Shown: positions 47,118 to 56,930 of the stretch, one piece after another | How positions within the stretch are numbered: position 1 is the stretch's first letter | Layout: the number at the start of each line of letters is the position of its first letter | Origin: Caldicellulosiruptoraceae bacterium PP1 | GTDB lineage: Bacteria > Bacillota > Thermoanaerobacteria > Caldicellulosiruptorales > Caldicellulosiruptoraceae | Direction of reading: 5' to 3' | Assembly: GCA_041320695.1 (NCBI GenBank) | Contig: JBGGOQ010000007.1 | Span: forward strand, 1 to 64,000 | Length of the DNA: 64,000 nucleotides | The notes under the pieces: generated by a model | Told to the model about the DNA's origin: nothing | Seen by the model: only the letters and a program-made list of their open reading frames with translations | The model's database searches: none | Position numbers and translations under genes: made by a program

Positions 47118-48260
47118 ATTAGCTATAAATATGATATTATTGTCGACTATCTGATGGAGCTGATATATAACAATAATAGTAAAAAATTACCAAGTGAAAT
47201 TGAACTTATGAGAAAATTTAATGTAAGTCGGCAAACAATTAGAAAAGCATATGATATTTTAAAGGAAAAAGGCTTTATCAATTCAAAACAAGGCAGAGGT
47301 TATTTTAAAGTTGAAAATATATATAACTCTAAAATAAATAAAAAAGACACTATTGCAATAATACTACCATTTTATAATAATTACATTTTTCCTGAAATAT
47401 TACAAGGAATTCAGGATGAATTAGAGGATTATTACCTTTATATAAGGGGAACAAATAATTCGGTCATAAATGAAACAAAAATAATAAAAGAAATCTCTGA
47501 AAATGATTTTATTAAAGGAATTATAATTGAACCTACGCTTGATATGGTTGAAAGAGACTATGAACAGATAAAAATATGGAACAAATTAACCAACAGGCAA
47601 GTTCCAATAGTAACAATTGATAGTTATTACAAATTTATTGATAATTCATATGTTATTTTAGACGATCATTATGGTATGAAGCTAGCAATAGAATTTCTAG
47701 TAAATTTGAATCATAAAGTGATTGGGGGTATATTCCCAATAACAAGGGTTACAGGAATAAGAAGAAAAGAAGGATATAGATATTATCTGAAAAAATATGG
47801 TATTTATGATATTAAATATGAATTAGATATAGAAAATATTATGGCAAATAATAACGAATATTTGAACATATCAAATGCTACAGAAATAGAAAACCAAATT
47901 CAACAATGCTTTGAATATCCAATAGATTTTCTAAAATATTGTCTAAAAAATATATTAAATGATTTAAATAAAGCAACAGCATGGATATGTTTTAACGATA
48001 TGATAGCGTTAATATTAATAGATGCTTTAAGAGAAAAAGGATTAAGTGTACCAAATGATGTTTCAGTTATTGGATTTGATGATTCTATTTTTTCAAATAT
48101 TTCAGAAATTAAACTTACGACAATTTGGCATCCTAAATATTTTATGGGTAAAAAAGCTGGTCAAATTTTAAAAAAGTTATTATCAAAAAGAATTACAAAA
48201 GAAAAAGAAATAATAAAGCCAAGATTAATTATTCGAGATTCTGCAGCAAAAAATATTTAA
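47118..48260 (+). CDS. GntR winged-helix/LacI-type regulator, possible ATT start
   Basis: The GntR domain's first helix (YKYDIIVDYLMELIYNN) begins before the first ATG (47154). The only RBS, AAAGGGG (47104-47110), is 8 bases before ATT 47118, and a stop codon (TAA) lies two codons upstream of that ATT, so ATT may be the start codon. Then PSEIELMRKFNVSRQTIRKA (recognition helix) and a LacI-type effector domain about 60-375 with VIGFDDSIFSN. From 47154 it would be 368 residues with a damaged DNA-binding domain. It is 34 bases before the binding-protein gene and probably regulates the GH42 locus. Confidence 0.8.
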   Translation: MSYKYDIIVDYLMELIYNNNSKKLPSEIELMRKFNVSRQTIRKAYDILKEKGFINSKQGRGYFKVENIYNSKINKKDTIAIILPFYNNYIFPEILQGIQDELEDYYLYIRGTNNSVINETKIIKEISENDFIKGIIIEPTLDMVERDYEQIKIWNKLTNRQVPIVTIDSYYKFIDNSYVILDDHYGMKLAIEFLVNLNHKVIGGIFPITRVTGIRRKEGYRYYLKKYGIYDIKYELDIENIMANNNEYLNISNATEIENQIQQCFEYPIDFLKYCLKNILNDLNKATAWICFNDMIALILIDALREKGLSVPNDVSVIGFDDSIFSNISEIKLTTIWHPKYFMGKKAGQILKKLLSKRITKEKEIIKPRLIIRDSAAKNI

Positions 48261-48294
48261 ATAATTATAAAAGATATTAAAGGAGGAAAACACT

Positions 48295-49614
48295 ATGATA
48301 AAGTTTAGAAAAATTTTTATAGAGTTAATTATATCTTCATTAATAATTTCTTTAATTGTGCACCCAATAAATGTGCAAAGTGCAAATAGTAGTACAAAAT
48401 CAAAATTAATAACAGTTTGGGGTTGGCCTGCTGCAGACAGTGCTTTTAATTCAGTAATAAAAGGATTTAATAAAGCTTATCCAAATGTAAAGGTTAAAAT
48501 AGTAATGATGGCTACTGCTGATGTTCATAATAAATTATTAAGTTCATTAGCAGCTAAAGCAGGTGCCCCTGATGTTAGCATGATTGAAAATGCACAAATA
48601 GGCAAGTTTAAATCAACAGGTGGCTTAGAAAACCTATTAGTAAAACCATATAATGCAATAGAGTTGAAAAATCAATTTGTTCCATATGCATGGAGTGAAG
48701 CTTTAACTAATGATAATAGACTAATTGGGTTGCCATGGGATATCGGTCCATGCACATTATTTTATAGAAAAGATATTTTTAAAAAGGCAGGACTTCCAAC
48801 AGAGCCAGAAAAAGTAGCTAAGTTGTTAAATACATGGGATAATTTTATTGAAGCAGGAAAGAAGATTGTAAAAAGTAATAATAAAGTATGGATGATGAGC
48901 AATGCAATAAATTTAATTGATATTTATTTTGGAGCTAGTTCAAGACATAATTTTTATGATAGTTCATATAACTTTATACTAAAAAAAGATGAGGTAGTAA
49001 AAGTATTAGACATTGCAAAAAAAATAAGAAATAACAAATTAGATGCAAAGGTTAATTTATGGACTCCTGAATGGCAAGCAATGTTAAAAGATGGGAAAAT
49101 AGCAGTTGAAATAGTAGGTTCTTGGTTTGGTGGTTTCTTAAAAAGCTGGATTGCTCCTCAATCTAAAGGAGTATGGGGAGTTACTTATGTGCCAGAAAAT
49201 GCGGCTTATAATTGGGGTGGCTCATTCTTAGCAATTCCATCACAAAGTAAAAATAAAAATGAAGCATGGAGTTTTATCAAATATTGTCTTGCAGATAAAA
49301 ATTCTCAAAATACTATGTTTAAAACTGTTGATTATTTTCCCGCTTATATTCCAGCTTGGGATGATGATATGTACAAAGAAAAAGATCCATATTTTGATAA
49401 TCAACAAACAAAATTGTTATGGATAGATATAGCTAAAAAAATAAAAAATATACATGTCACCAAATTAGACCCGATTGTTGCTCAAACATTAAATGAAGAA
49501 GCTACAAAAGCAATAAATCAAAATATTAATTCATCGGTTGTTGTTGATAATGCCTTTAAACGAATTGAACAACAGACTAAACAAGATATCAAAACTCTAA
49601 AAAACCAAAAATAA
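48295..49614 (+). CDS. Sugar ABC transporter substrate-binding protein (GH42 locus)
   Basis: A 439-residue exported family-1 binding protein. Signal peptide about 1-31, no lipobox seen. LITVWGWPAADSAFNSVIKG begins the mature domain; LPWDIGPCTLFYRKDIFKKA and WGGSFLAIPSQSKNKNEAW are typical. AAAGGAGG precedes ATG. A galacto-oligosaccharide ligand is inferred from the GH42 gene three genes downstream. Confidence 0.9.
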   Translation: MIKFRKIFIELIISSLIISLIVHPINVQSANSSTKSKLITVWGWPAADSAFNSVIKGFNKAYPNVKVKIVMMATADVHNKLLSSLAAKAGAPDVSMIENAQIGKFKSTGGLENLLVKPYNAIELKNQFVPYAWSEALTNDNRLIGLPWDIGPCTLFYRKDIFKKAGLPTEPEKVAKLLNTWDNFIEAGKKIVKSNNKVWMMSNAINLIDIYFGASSRHNFYDSSYNFILKKDEVVKVLDIAKKIRNNKLDAKVNLWTPEWQAMLKDGKIAVEIVGSWFGGFLKSWIAPQSKGVWGVTYVPENAAYNWGGSFLAIPSQSKNKNEAWSFIKYCLADKNSQNTMFKTVDYFPAYIPAWDDDMYKEKDPYFDNQQTKLLWIDIAKKIKNIHVTKLDPIVAQTLNEEATKAINQNINSSVVVDNAFKRIEQQTKQDIKTLKNQK

Positions 49615-49655
49615 TTAATAATGAGCTAATAGTTTTAACTTGATTTTCTAAAAAA

Positions 49656-49684
49656 AGAGCTAGGTAAAACCTAGCTCTAATAAT
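49656..49684 (+). terminator. Intra-operon hairpin after the binding-protein gene
   Basis: Ten-bp stem AGAGCTAGGT/ACCTAGCTCT with loop AAA, then TAATAATTT. Same position relative to the binding-protein gene as the hairpins at 10371 and 58907. Confidence 0.75.
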
Positions 49685-49730
49685 TTAATATATATAAAGT
49701 CTATTTTTTGTGAAAGGAGTAAACAATTTA

Positions 49731-50627
49731 ATGAATAGACTATTAATAAAATCTATTATTAAAAATAGATATGCTTATTTATATATATCGCCATTTTATA
49801 TATTATTTGCAATATTTGGTGCTTTTCCAATTGGTTATGCTTTATATTTAAGTTTTTTCGAATGGGATGGAATATCAGAAAGAATTTATATAGGTTTTAC
49901 AAACTACATAAATATATTTTCTGATAATTTATTTTGGAAATCTATTTTAAATACTGTTATAATGGCTGTTTTAGCACATATACCTATGTTGTTTTTAGCA
50001 TTATTAATTGCTTTTTTAATAAATACAAATTTAGTAAATAAATTTTTTAAAGAATTATTACGAACATTATATTTTATGCCAATTATAACATCATCTGTAG
50101 CAGTAGCCTTAGTATTTATGACTTTATACGGCCAACAATATGGATTAATAAATAGTATATTGAAAATAATTGGCATCTCACCAATTGATTGGTGGGGAGG
50201 AAGTGGCTTTTTTATTAAACCAGCAATTATAATTTTATTTATTTGGCGTTGGATAGGTTGGAATATGGTTATTTATTTAGCTGGTTTTCAAAGTATACCT
50301 AGTGACCTATATGAAGCGGCAGAAATAGACGGAGCCACTAAAATTAGAGTTTTTTTTAGTATTGCTTTGCCAATAATCAAACCAATTATTCTTTATACTG
50401 TTATTATGTCTACAATTGGTGGTCTAACTATGTTTGAAGAACCTTTTATGCTTGTGGGAACTTCTGGTGGTACAAATTCAGAAGGTTTAACAATGTCATT
50501 GTACTTATATAGCCAAGCATTTGAATTTTCCCATTTTGGCTATGCATCAGCCTTTGGATTTTTAATTAGTTTAATAATTTTTTTATTTTCAATTATAAAT
50601 TTAAAATTGTTTAGAACAGAGAGGTGA
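49731..50627 (+). CDS. Sugar ABC transporter permease, MalF type (GH42 locus)
   Basis: About 298 residues, six membrane segments, EAA loop DLYEAAEIDGATKIRVFFSI followed by ALPIIKP. ATG 49731 follows AAAGGAG; GTG 49710 precedes the RBS and is unlikely. Partner of the next gene. Confidence 0.93.
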   Translation: MNRLLIKSIIKNRYAYLYISPFYILFAIFGAFPIGYALYLSFFEWDGISERIYIGFTNYINIFSDNLFWKSILNTVIMAVLAHIPMLFLALLIAFLINTNLVNKFFKELLRTLYFMPIITSSVAVALVFMTLYGQQYGLINSILKIIGISPIDWWGGSGFFIKPAIIILFIWRWIGWNMVIYLAGFQSIPSDLYEAAEIDGATKIRVFFSIALPIIKPIILYTVIMSTIGGLTMFEEPFMLVGTSGGTNSEGLTMSLYLYSQAFEFSHFGYASAFGFLISLIIFLFSIINLKLFRTER

Positions 50628-50634
50628 TAAATTT

Positions 50635-51453
50635 ATGAAAAAAGTATTAACAAATTTAGTATTATTTATTGGTGCAATAATAATGATTTTCCCTTTTTAT
50701 TGGATGATTATTTTATCGACACATTCTTCACAAGAAATTTTTTCATTCCCACCTCCATTGCTTTTTGGAAAAAATTTATTAAAAAATATGGAAGTCTTAA
50801 TTAATACTTTACCTTTAATAAAAAATTTTATAAATAGTTGTATTGTAGCATTTTCTTCGGTTGTACTTGTATTGTTTTTTTGCTCAATGGCTGGCTATGC
50901 TTTTGCTATGTATGATTTTCCTGGCAAAAACGCTTTATTTTTAATTTTATTAGCTTCTATGATGATACCAAGTATAATGACAATTGTTCCCTGGTTTATA
51001 ATGATGACTCAGTTTGGTTGGGTCAACAAATTTTGGGGACTAATTATTCCTGGTGCTGCCAATGCATTTGGTATATTTTGGATGAGACAATACTGTGAAA
51101 CTGTTGTTTCAAAACAATTGATAGAAGCTGCTCAAATAGATGGTTGTCCAGAATTTAAATTATATTTTAAAATAATAATGCCAATATTGCAACCAGGAAT
51201 GGCTGCACTTGGTATATATACTTTTATAAATAATTGGAATAATTTTATGGGTCCATTACTTATATTAAAAGACCCAGAATATTTTACTTTACCAGTAGCT
51301 TTAAGTGCTTTAAAAGGTGATCCAACCAGAGGATACGATTACGGAGTATTAATGGCTGGAACAATGGTAGCTGTTATTCCTATCTTGATAATTTATATTC
51401 TATTTTCAAAATACATAATTGCAGGTATGACAGCAGGAGCACTTAAAGAGTAA
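50635..51453 (+). CDS. Sugar ABC transporter permease, MalG type (GH42 locus)
   Basis: A 272-residue permease with EAA loop QLIEAAQIDGCPEFKLYFKI and IMPILQP, then NNWNNFMGPLLIL. AGAGGTGATAAATTT precedes ATG, 7 bases after the partner gene. No ATPase gene follows; GH42 does. Confidence 0.93.
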   Translation: MKKVLTNLVLFIGAIIMIFPFYWMIILSTHSSQEIFSFPPPLLFGKNLLKNMEVLINTLPLIKNFINSCIVAFSSVVLVLFFCSMAGYAFAMYDFPGKNALFLILLASMMIPSIMTIVPWFIMMTQFGWVNKFWGLIIPGAANAFGIFWMRQYCETVVSKQLIEAAQIDGCPEFKLYFKIIMPILQPGMAALGIYTFINNWNNFMGPLLILKDPEYFTLPVALSALKGDPTRGYDYGVLMAGTMVAVIPILIIYILFSKYIIAGMTAGALKE

Positions 51454-51494
51454 CATAAATCATATTGCAAATAATATTTCAGGAAGGTGATATT

Positions 51495-53486
51495 ATGTTT
51501 TTTGGTGTTGACTACTACCCAGAGCATTGGGAAGAGGAAAGATGGGAAACTGATGCCAAGCTTATGAAGGAAGCTCAGATTAATGTTGTAAGGCTTGCTG
51601 AGTTTGCTTGGTGTAGATTAGAAAAAGAAGAAGGTGTATTTGATTTTGATTGGCTTGATAAGGCTATAGAAATTTTGTCTAAGTATGGTATTAAAGTAAT
51701 ATTAGGAACTCCCTCGGCAGCACTTCCAAGATGGTTACAGGAAAAATATCCTGAGGTATTGGCTGCAGATTTTGAAGGGAAAAGATTTTCATATGGTGGA
51801 CGAAGAGATTACTGCCCCAATAGCAAGATATTAAGATATTATTTAGAGAGAATTGTAACCAAGTTAGCTCAAAGATATGGAAATAATCCAAATGTTATAG
51901 GTTGGCAGATAGACAATGAATTAGGCGGAGAAAATAGTGCTTGCCACTGTGAAAACTGTGAAAATGAGTTCAAAAGTTGGGTAAAGAAAAAGTATAAAAC
52001 TATTGAAAACTTAAATAAAGAATGGGGACTTGTCTTTTGGTCACATGAACTATCTTCTTTTGAAGAAGTTTTTATTCCAAGAAAAGCTGTATCAGCACAT
52101 AATCCATCATTGCTATTAAATTATAAAAGGTTTATGTCAGATAGCTTTATAAATTTTGCTAAGTTTCAAACTGACATTCTAAAAAGATATATTAGTGAGA
52201 ATCAAATAATTACCCATAATTTTATGGGTGCTTTTGATGAAATAGATTATCACAAATTAGGTTCTTTAGTTGATGTTGTTGGATATGACTGCTATCATGC
52301 TGGTTTTTGGGCTCCACCACCAAAATGGTCTGATGTATCATTCCATAACAGCATAATGAAAGGTTTGAAAAATAAAAATTTCTGGATGATAGAACAACAA
52401 AGTGGAGCTGGTGGATGGCAGATTATTGGTGATAACCCACGACCAGGTGAAATTAAGCTTTGGTCATATCATTCCATAGCTGAAGGAGCTGATGCTTTGA
52501 TCTATTTCAGATGGAGGACTGCTACATTTGGAATGGAAGAGTATTGGCATGGAGTACTTGATCATGATGGAGTTCCAAGAAGAAGATATCAAGAGGTTCA
52601 AAAAGTAGGGCAAGAACTAAAAAATATAGGCAATATAATAGAAAATACTAATATAAAAACTGACATAGCAATACTTAGGAGCTATGATAACTCATGGGTA
52701 TTCAAAATACAGCCTCATAATAAGGCTTTGAATTATAACAATGTTTCTTCAATGTTTTATAAAGCTTTTAGAAAGCAAAACTATATGGTTGATACAATTT
52801 TTGAAGATGCTGACTTTTCAAAGTATAAGGTGATTGTCGCACCACTACTTATAATGCCAAGTAGCAAATTAGTTGAAAAATTATATGATTTTGCAAAGAA
52901 TGGCGGTAGGCTAATTTTATCATACAGAAGTGGTGTTAAAGACATTGAAAACAAAATACTTAAGATACAGCCTCCAGGTCCATTCAAGGAATTGATTGGG
53001 GCAGAGGTTTTTGAATATGATGCATTTTTCAGCAGAAAAAATAGTATTTCATCTGATATTATTGCCTGCAGTTCTAATGTAGACCTTTGGGCAGATATTT
53101 TAGAAACTAATACAGCAAAGCCTTTAGCATATTATAAAGATGATTACATGAAGGATAAGATAGCGATAACAGAAAATAGCTTTGGTAATGGTAAGGTTTA
53201 TTATATAGGCAGTATGCCTAATGATGAATTTCTGAAGAAATTATCCAATTATATCTTAAAAGATACCGATATAAAGCCAATATATCAGAATATATTAGAG
53301 AATATAGTATTTACAGAAAGGTATGCAGAAAACTATAAACTTACGTTCATTTTGAATTATGAAAACAAGGAATATGAAATAGATAATAGCTTTATAGATG
53401 GCTATGATATAATTACAAATGAACAATATGGAGAAAAGATAAAACTAAAGCCTTTTGATGTAAAGATTATAAAAACTAATTTATAG
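51495..53486 (+). CDS. GH42 beta-galactosidase
   Basis: About 663 residues, no signal peptide, cytoplasmic. Acid/base E142 in WQIDNELGG and nucleophile E300 in FWMIEQQSGAGGW; Cys cluster CHCENCE just after the acid/base region matches the zinc-binding GH42 subgroup. A trimerisation (glutamine-amidotransferase-like) domain about 385-600 and a short C-terminal beta domain follow. ATG 51495 is preceded by AGGAAGGTGAT. Expected to release galactose from galacto-oligosaccharides made by the GH53 enzyme. A near-identical 5' fragment lies at 45117. Confidence 0.95.
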   Translation: MFFGVDYYPEHWEEERWETDAKLMKEAQINVVRLAEFAWCRLEKEEGVFDFDWLDKAIEILSKYGIKVILGTPSAALPRWLQEKYPEVLAADFEGKRFSYGGRRDYCPNSKILRYYLERIVTKLAQRYGNNPNVIGWQIDNELGGENSACHCENCENEFKSWVKKKYKTIENLNKEWGLVFWSHELSSFEEVFIPRKAVSAHNPSLLLNYKRFMSDSFINFAKFQTDILKRYISENQIITHNFMGAFDEIDYHKLGSLVDVVGYDCYHAGFWAPPPKWSDVSFHNSIMKGLKNKNFWMIEQQSGAGGWQIIGDNPRPGEIKLWSYHSIAEGADALIYFRWRTATFGMEEYWHGVLDHDGVPRRRYQEVQKVGQELKNIGNIIENTNIKTDIAILRSYDNSWVFKIQPHNKALNYNNVSSMFYKAFRKQNYMVDTIFEDADFSKYKVIVAPLLIMPSSKLVEKLYDFAKNGGRLILSYRSGVKDIENKILKIQPPGPFKELIGAEVFEYDAFFSRKNSISSDIIACSSNVDLWADILETNTAKPLAYYKDDYMKDKIAITENSFGNGKVYYIGSMPNDEFLKKLSNYILKDTDIKPIYQNILENIVFTERYAENYKLTFILNYENKEYEIDNSFIDGYDIITNEQYGEKIKLKPFDVKIIKTNL

Positions 53487-53539
53487 CTTAACGTGGCAAG
53501 ACATCTTTTGAAATAAGAAAAATATAGAAGCAAATTCGA

Positions 53540-53685
53540 AAAGAAAGAAATATTTATTTAATACATTACACTGGTTCCAAACAGGGGAAGAAGGAGCAAT
53601 TATTTCTGAGTTCTCAACATGAAATTCTGATGAGATTGATATATTTACAGATGCAAGGATTAAGAGAATACAAGTAATAGAATAG
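53540..53685 (+). pseudogene. Remnant of a D-lyxose-isomerase-like cupin
   Basis: Reads LHWFQTGEEGAIISEFST, stop, then NSDEIDIFTDARIKRIQVIE and a stop. This closely follows the C-terminal cupin signature of D-lyxose ketol-isomerases (HWFQ..GEEGA..SEFST..DE.DIFTD). The in-frame TGA is at 53620 and upstream sequence is not recognisable, so only a 3' remnant persists behind GH42. Confidence 0.65.
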
Positions 53686-53729
53686 ACACTAAGAATATTA
53701 TAGGTTATATGCTCTTATGAATTATCATA

Positions 53730-53759
53730 GAGGCTATCCAAAGAAAATAGGATAGCCTC
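53730..53759. terminator. Hairpin between convergent GH42 and GH38 genes
   Basis: Ten-bp perfect stem GAGGCTATCC/GGATAGCCTC; short T- and A-rich flanks allow action on either strand. Confidence 0.75.
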
Positions 53760-53782
53760 AACTTTTACAAGGGGATTTACTT

Positions 53783-56700
53783 TTATTTATTAAACATAAC
53801 CTTAATTGTTTTAATTTCAAATGGTTTAAAATCTACCAATATATTATTCTGGCTAACTTCTAACTTTGAAGTAATATTTTCCAACATATCACATTCGAAT
53901 GCTTCTTTAATATTATCCCATAAAGTTATTTTTGTGCTTTCCCTTCTATTAAAGCATTCATATAGCCTTAATATGATAGAATTATCATCTTCCGCTTTTT
54001 TTACTACCTCGACTACAATATTATTCTTATCAACCGATATAAATGAGTTTGTATTTGGTAGAATACCTTTCTGTTTATCTTTTATAATACAATAAACTGG
54101 AGTATTCAATGAATACGCCATTTGGTGAGTATTACCTTCTTTCCAATTTCCTATATGAGGATATAACGAATAAGTAAAATAATGTTCTTCTCTATCTGCT
54201 TCCTTATTTGGTTCAATACCAGATTTTATTAAAGTTAAACCGATCTCATTATCTATTACACTATGGCCGTATTTTGAATCATTTAATAATGAGACCCCAT
54301 AATTGTCCTCAGAAATATCAACCCATTTATGACCAACAGATTCAAATCTTGCAATATCCCATGTAGTATTGAGATGTGTTGGCCTTTCAATGTTTCCATA
54401 TTGAATATCGAAAGTTGCTTTTGTCGCATTTATATCTAATGGGAACAAAACTTTAAGTAAAGTTTGATCTTCTTTCCAGTTTATATATGTTTTAAAATCA
54501 ATTCTTGGTATATCGTTGTATAAAATTATATCTTGTTCTATTATTGAATCTTTATATTCTCTATTTACTCTTAAAACTATTCTTATTGGGCCATTTTCGA
54601 TAATCTTTATAGATTTTATATCATCTATAATCCAGAATTTTTCTCTATAATAAAAATCAATATCCCAGTTATCAAAATTCATTGGCTTATCCTCATATGC
54701 AACAAACAGATTTCCTTTTTTATTCTTTTTAAGTATTTGTCTATTACACCTTTTATCCAAAATATTATTGATATTTCCGTATTCATCTAATGTTACTTTA
54801 AAATATCTATTTTCTAACACATTAGAATTAATAATGAAACTATTATCAGATTGTTTTAAACTTCCTTCAATAATTTTAAATAATTTATAACCTTTAGCTG
54901 GGATATTTTGAGCATAAAAGATATATTTATTATCGTTTGTTTGTTGTACGTAATATTTATTGCCATCCATGTCTTCTAAATAAAATTCGCCAAGTGAATG
55001 ATATTCAAAATCAACAATTTCATTACGTGTAAAAGATAGAGTATTAAATACCACTAATGATCTATAAGAAATATCTATTTTACTACAAATATAATCTATC
55101 GAATTTTTAAGTATATTCTTGCTTATCTCTTGAGCTTGTAAATATTGTATTTTTGAATCCTCATAAACTTCCTTAATCGATGAACCAGGTAAGATATCAT
55201 GAAATTGATTCAGTAATAATATTTTCCAGCCATTATTTAAATCATCTTGTGGATAAGGTATTCCTAAATATGAAGCAATAGAAGCTAAAAATTCTGCATC
55301 TTGATACATTATTTCTGATGTTCGATTAAATTTTTTATTTCTTGACATAGAAGTATATGTACCTCTATGATATTCTAAATATAGTTCACCAACCCATTTA
55401 GGTAGATATTTATTATTATTAATATTTTGTTCTAATTGTTCAAAATACTCTTTTAATGTTCCAAGTTTAACTTTTGGGATATTAGCAATTCCATTTTTCA
55501 TTCTTTTTGCATTTTCTAACATTTCACGAGTTGGTCCACCACCACCATCACCATATCCATAAGCTATAAGAACATTATTATTAATATTTTTTTGTTGATA
55601 TCTTTCCCAAGCACCCAATACCTGTGAGGGATTTATTATACCATTGTAAGTAGTCATATGCCATTTATCCTTATAATCCTTAGTTGATATAAAGTAAGTC
55701 AATATTTCTGTTCCATCAATTCCTTGCCATAAAAATGTGTCATACGGGAACTTGTTAAATTGATTCCAACTTATTTTTGTAGTTACAAAATAATCAATTC
55801 CACTTTTTTTAAGAATTTGTGGCAAAGCAGCACTATAACCAAACACATCAGGCAACCAAAGAATTTTGTTATCAACATTAAATTCTTTTTTGAAAAAACG
55901 TTTACCAAATAAAATCTGCCTAATTAGTGATTCACCTGATGTTACATTACAATCTGCTTCTAACCACATTGAGCCTTCGGGTTCCCATTTTCCTTCTTTT
56001 ATTTTTTGTTTTATTCTTTCATAAACCTCAGGATAATCCTCCTTAATAAATTGATATAGCTGCGGCTGGCTTGACATAAATCTATATTCAGGATATTCAT
56101 CCATCAACTTTAATACAGATAAAAAACTTCTCAATGCTTTTTGACGAGTTTGACTCAAACGCCATAACCATGCCACATCAATATGTGTATGCCCAATACA
56201 GGTAGCAATAATGTTTTCATGGGCTTTGTTATTTTTATAAAATTCATTATTAATATAATTTTTTGCTTCTAAGACAGATTTAAAGAAATGGTTTGATAAT
56301 GGTTTTCTTAAATCAATTAAATTTATAGTATTATTAACAATCTTTAATATATTATATTTATCTAAACTTTCATCAGGAATAAATTCTAAACTATTTATTA
56401 ATACTTCCAGGTCAAAAAATAGGTCCTTCACATCTCTATTAAACTGAGCAATTTCAACAAAAAGCTTTAGCTCTTTATAAAGCATACCTGTATGTGCATG
56501 TAAATCTATTCTTATATTTTCCCCTTCTACAAAATGCTCACTTAATATTACTTCTCTGTGATTAACATCAATACCTTGTATCATATTGCCATTTAAGAAT
56601 AGTATAAATTGTGGGTTTATTGCATCCCAACCATCAGTATCTGTATAAATTAAAAGTGCTAAATCTTTATTTTCTAATATCTTTGGAATTTTGAATTCAG

Positions 56701-56908
56701 CCTTAAACCAGAAATTTTTATCAATACCTGCCCATCGATCATATTTTTTGAGTTTATTCCATTTATTATTTTCTATCTTATCAACTTCATTTGGTGATTT
56801 ATAATGCCCCTCAATAAAATCAAATTCTTCAATTGCATATCTATTAATAAATATATAATTTTTTAATTCATCAGTTATTTTTTTTGCTCTTTCCCTTAAA
56901 AAAAACAT
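53783..56908 (-). CDS. GH38 alpha-mannosidase, long form (second copy)
   Basis: About 1041 residues. Start ATG at 56908 follows GGAGGTTAATATC; the frame is open further upstream into the regulator gene but without RBS. Contains GHTHIDVAWLW (zinc site) and WLPDVFGYSAALPQ (nucleophile Asp), and the same four-domain layout as the protein at 26691, with long identical stretches such as KTFISWNQFNK-like and GYGDGGGGPTR segments. Cytoplasmic exo-alpha-mannosidase. It lies 22 bases after its regulator gene and appears intact although the importer upstream is broken. Confidence 0.93.
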   Translation of the reverse strand: MFFLRERAKKITDELKNYIFINRYAIEEFDFIEGHYKSPNEVDKIENNKWNKLKKYDRWAGIDKNFWFKAEFKIPKILENKDLALLIYTDTDGWDAINPQFILFLNGNMIQGIDVNHREVILSEHFVEGENIRIDLHAHTGMLYKELKLFVEIAQFNRDVKDLFFDLEVLINSLEFIPDESLDKYNILKIVNNTINLIDLRKPLSNHFFKSVLEAKNYINNEFYKNNKAHENIIATCIGHTHIDVAWLWRLSQTRQKALRSFLSVLKLMDEYPEYRFMSSQPQLYQFIKEDYPEVYERIKQKIKEGKWEPEGSMWLEADCNVTSGESLIRQILFGKRFFKKEFNVDNKILWLPDVFGYSAALPQILKKSGIDYFVTTKISWNQFNKFPYDTFLWQGIDGTEILTYFISTKDYKDKWHMTTYNGIINPSQVLGAWERYQQKNINNNVLIAYGYGDGGGGPTREMLENAKRMKNGIANIPKVKLGTLKEYFEQLEQNINNNKYLPKWVGELYLEYHRGTYTSMSRNKKFNRTSEIMYQDAEFLASIASYLGIPYPQDDLNNGWKILLLNQFHDILPGSSIKEVYEDSKIQYLQAQEISKNILKNSIDYICSKIDISYRSLVVFNTLSFTRNEIVDFEYHSLGEFYLEDMDGNKYYVQQTNDNKYIFYAQNIPAKGYKLFKIIEGSLKQSDNSFIINSNVLENRYFKVTLDEYGNINNILDKRCNRQILKKNKKGNLFVAYEDKPMNFDNWDIDFYYREKFWIIDDIKSIKIIENGPIRIVLRVNREYKDSIIEQDIILYNDIPRIDFKTYINWKEDQTLLKVLFPLDINATKATFDIQYGNIERPTHLNTTWDIARFESVGHKWVDISEDNYGVSLLNDSKYGHSVIDNEIGLTLIKSGIEPNKEADREEHYFTYSLYPHIGNWKEGNTHQMAYSLNTPVYCIIKDKQKGILPNTNSFISVDKNNIVVEVVKKAEDDNSIILRLYECFNRRESTKITLWDNIKEAFECDMLENITSKLEVSQNNILVDFKPFEIKTIKVMFNK

Positions 56909-56930
56909 GATATTAACCTCCATGAAACGT

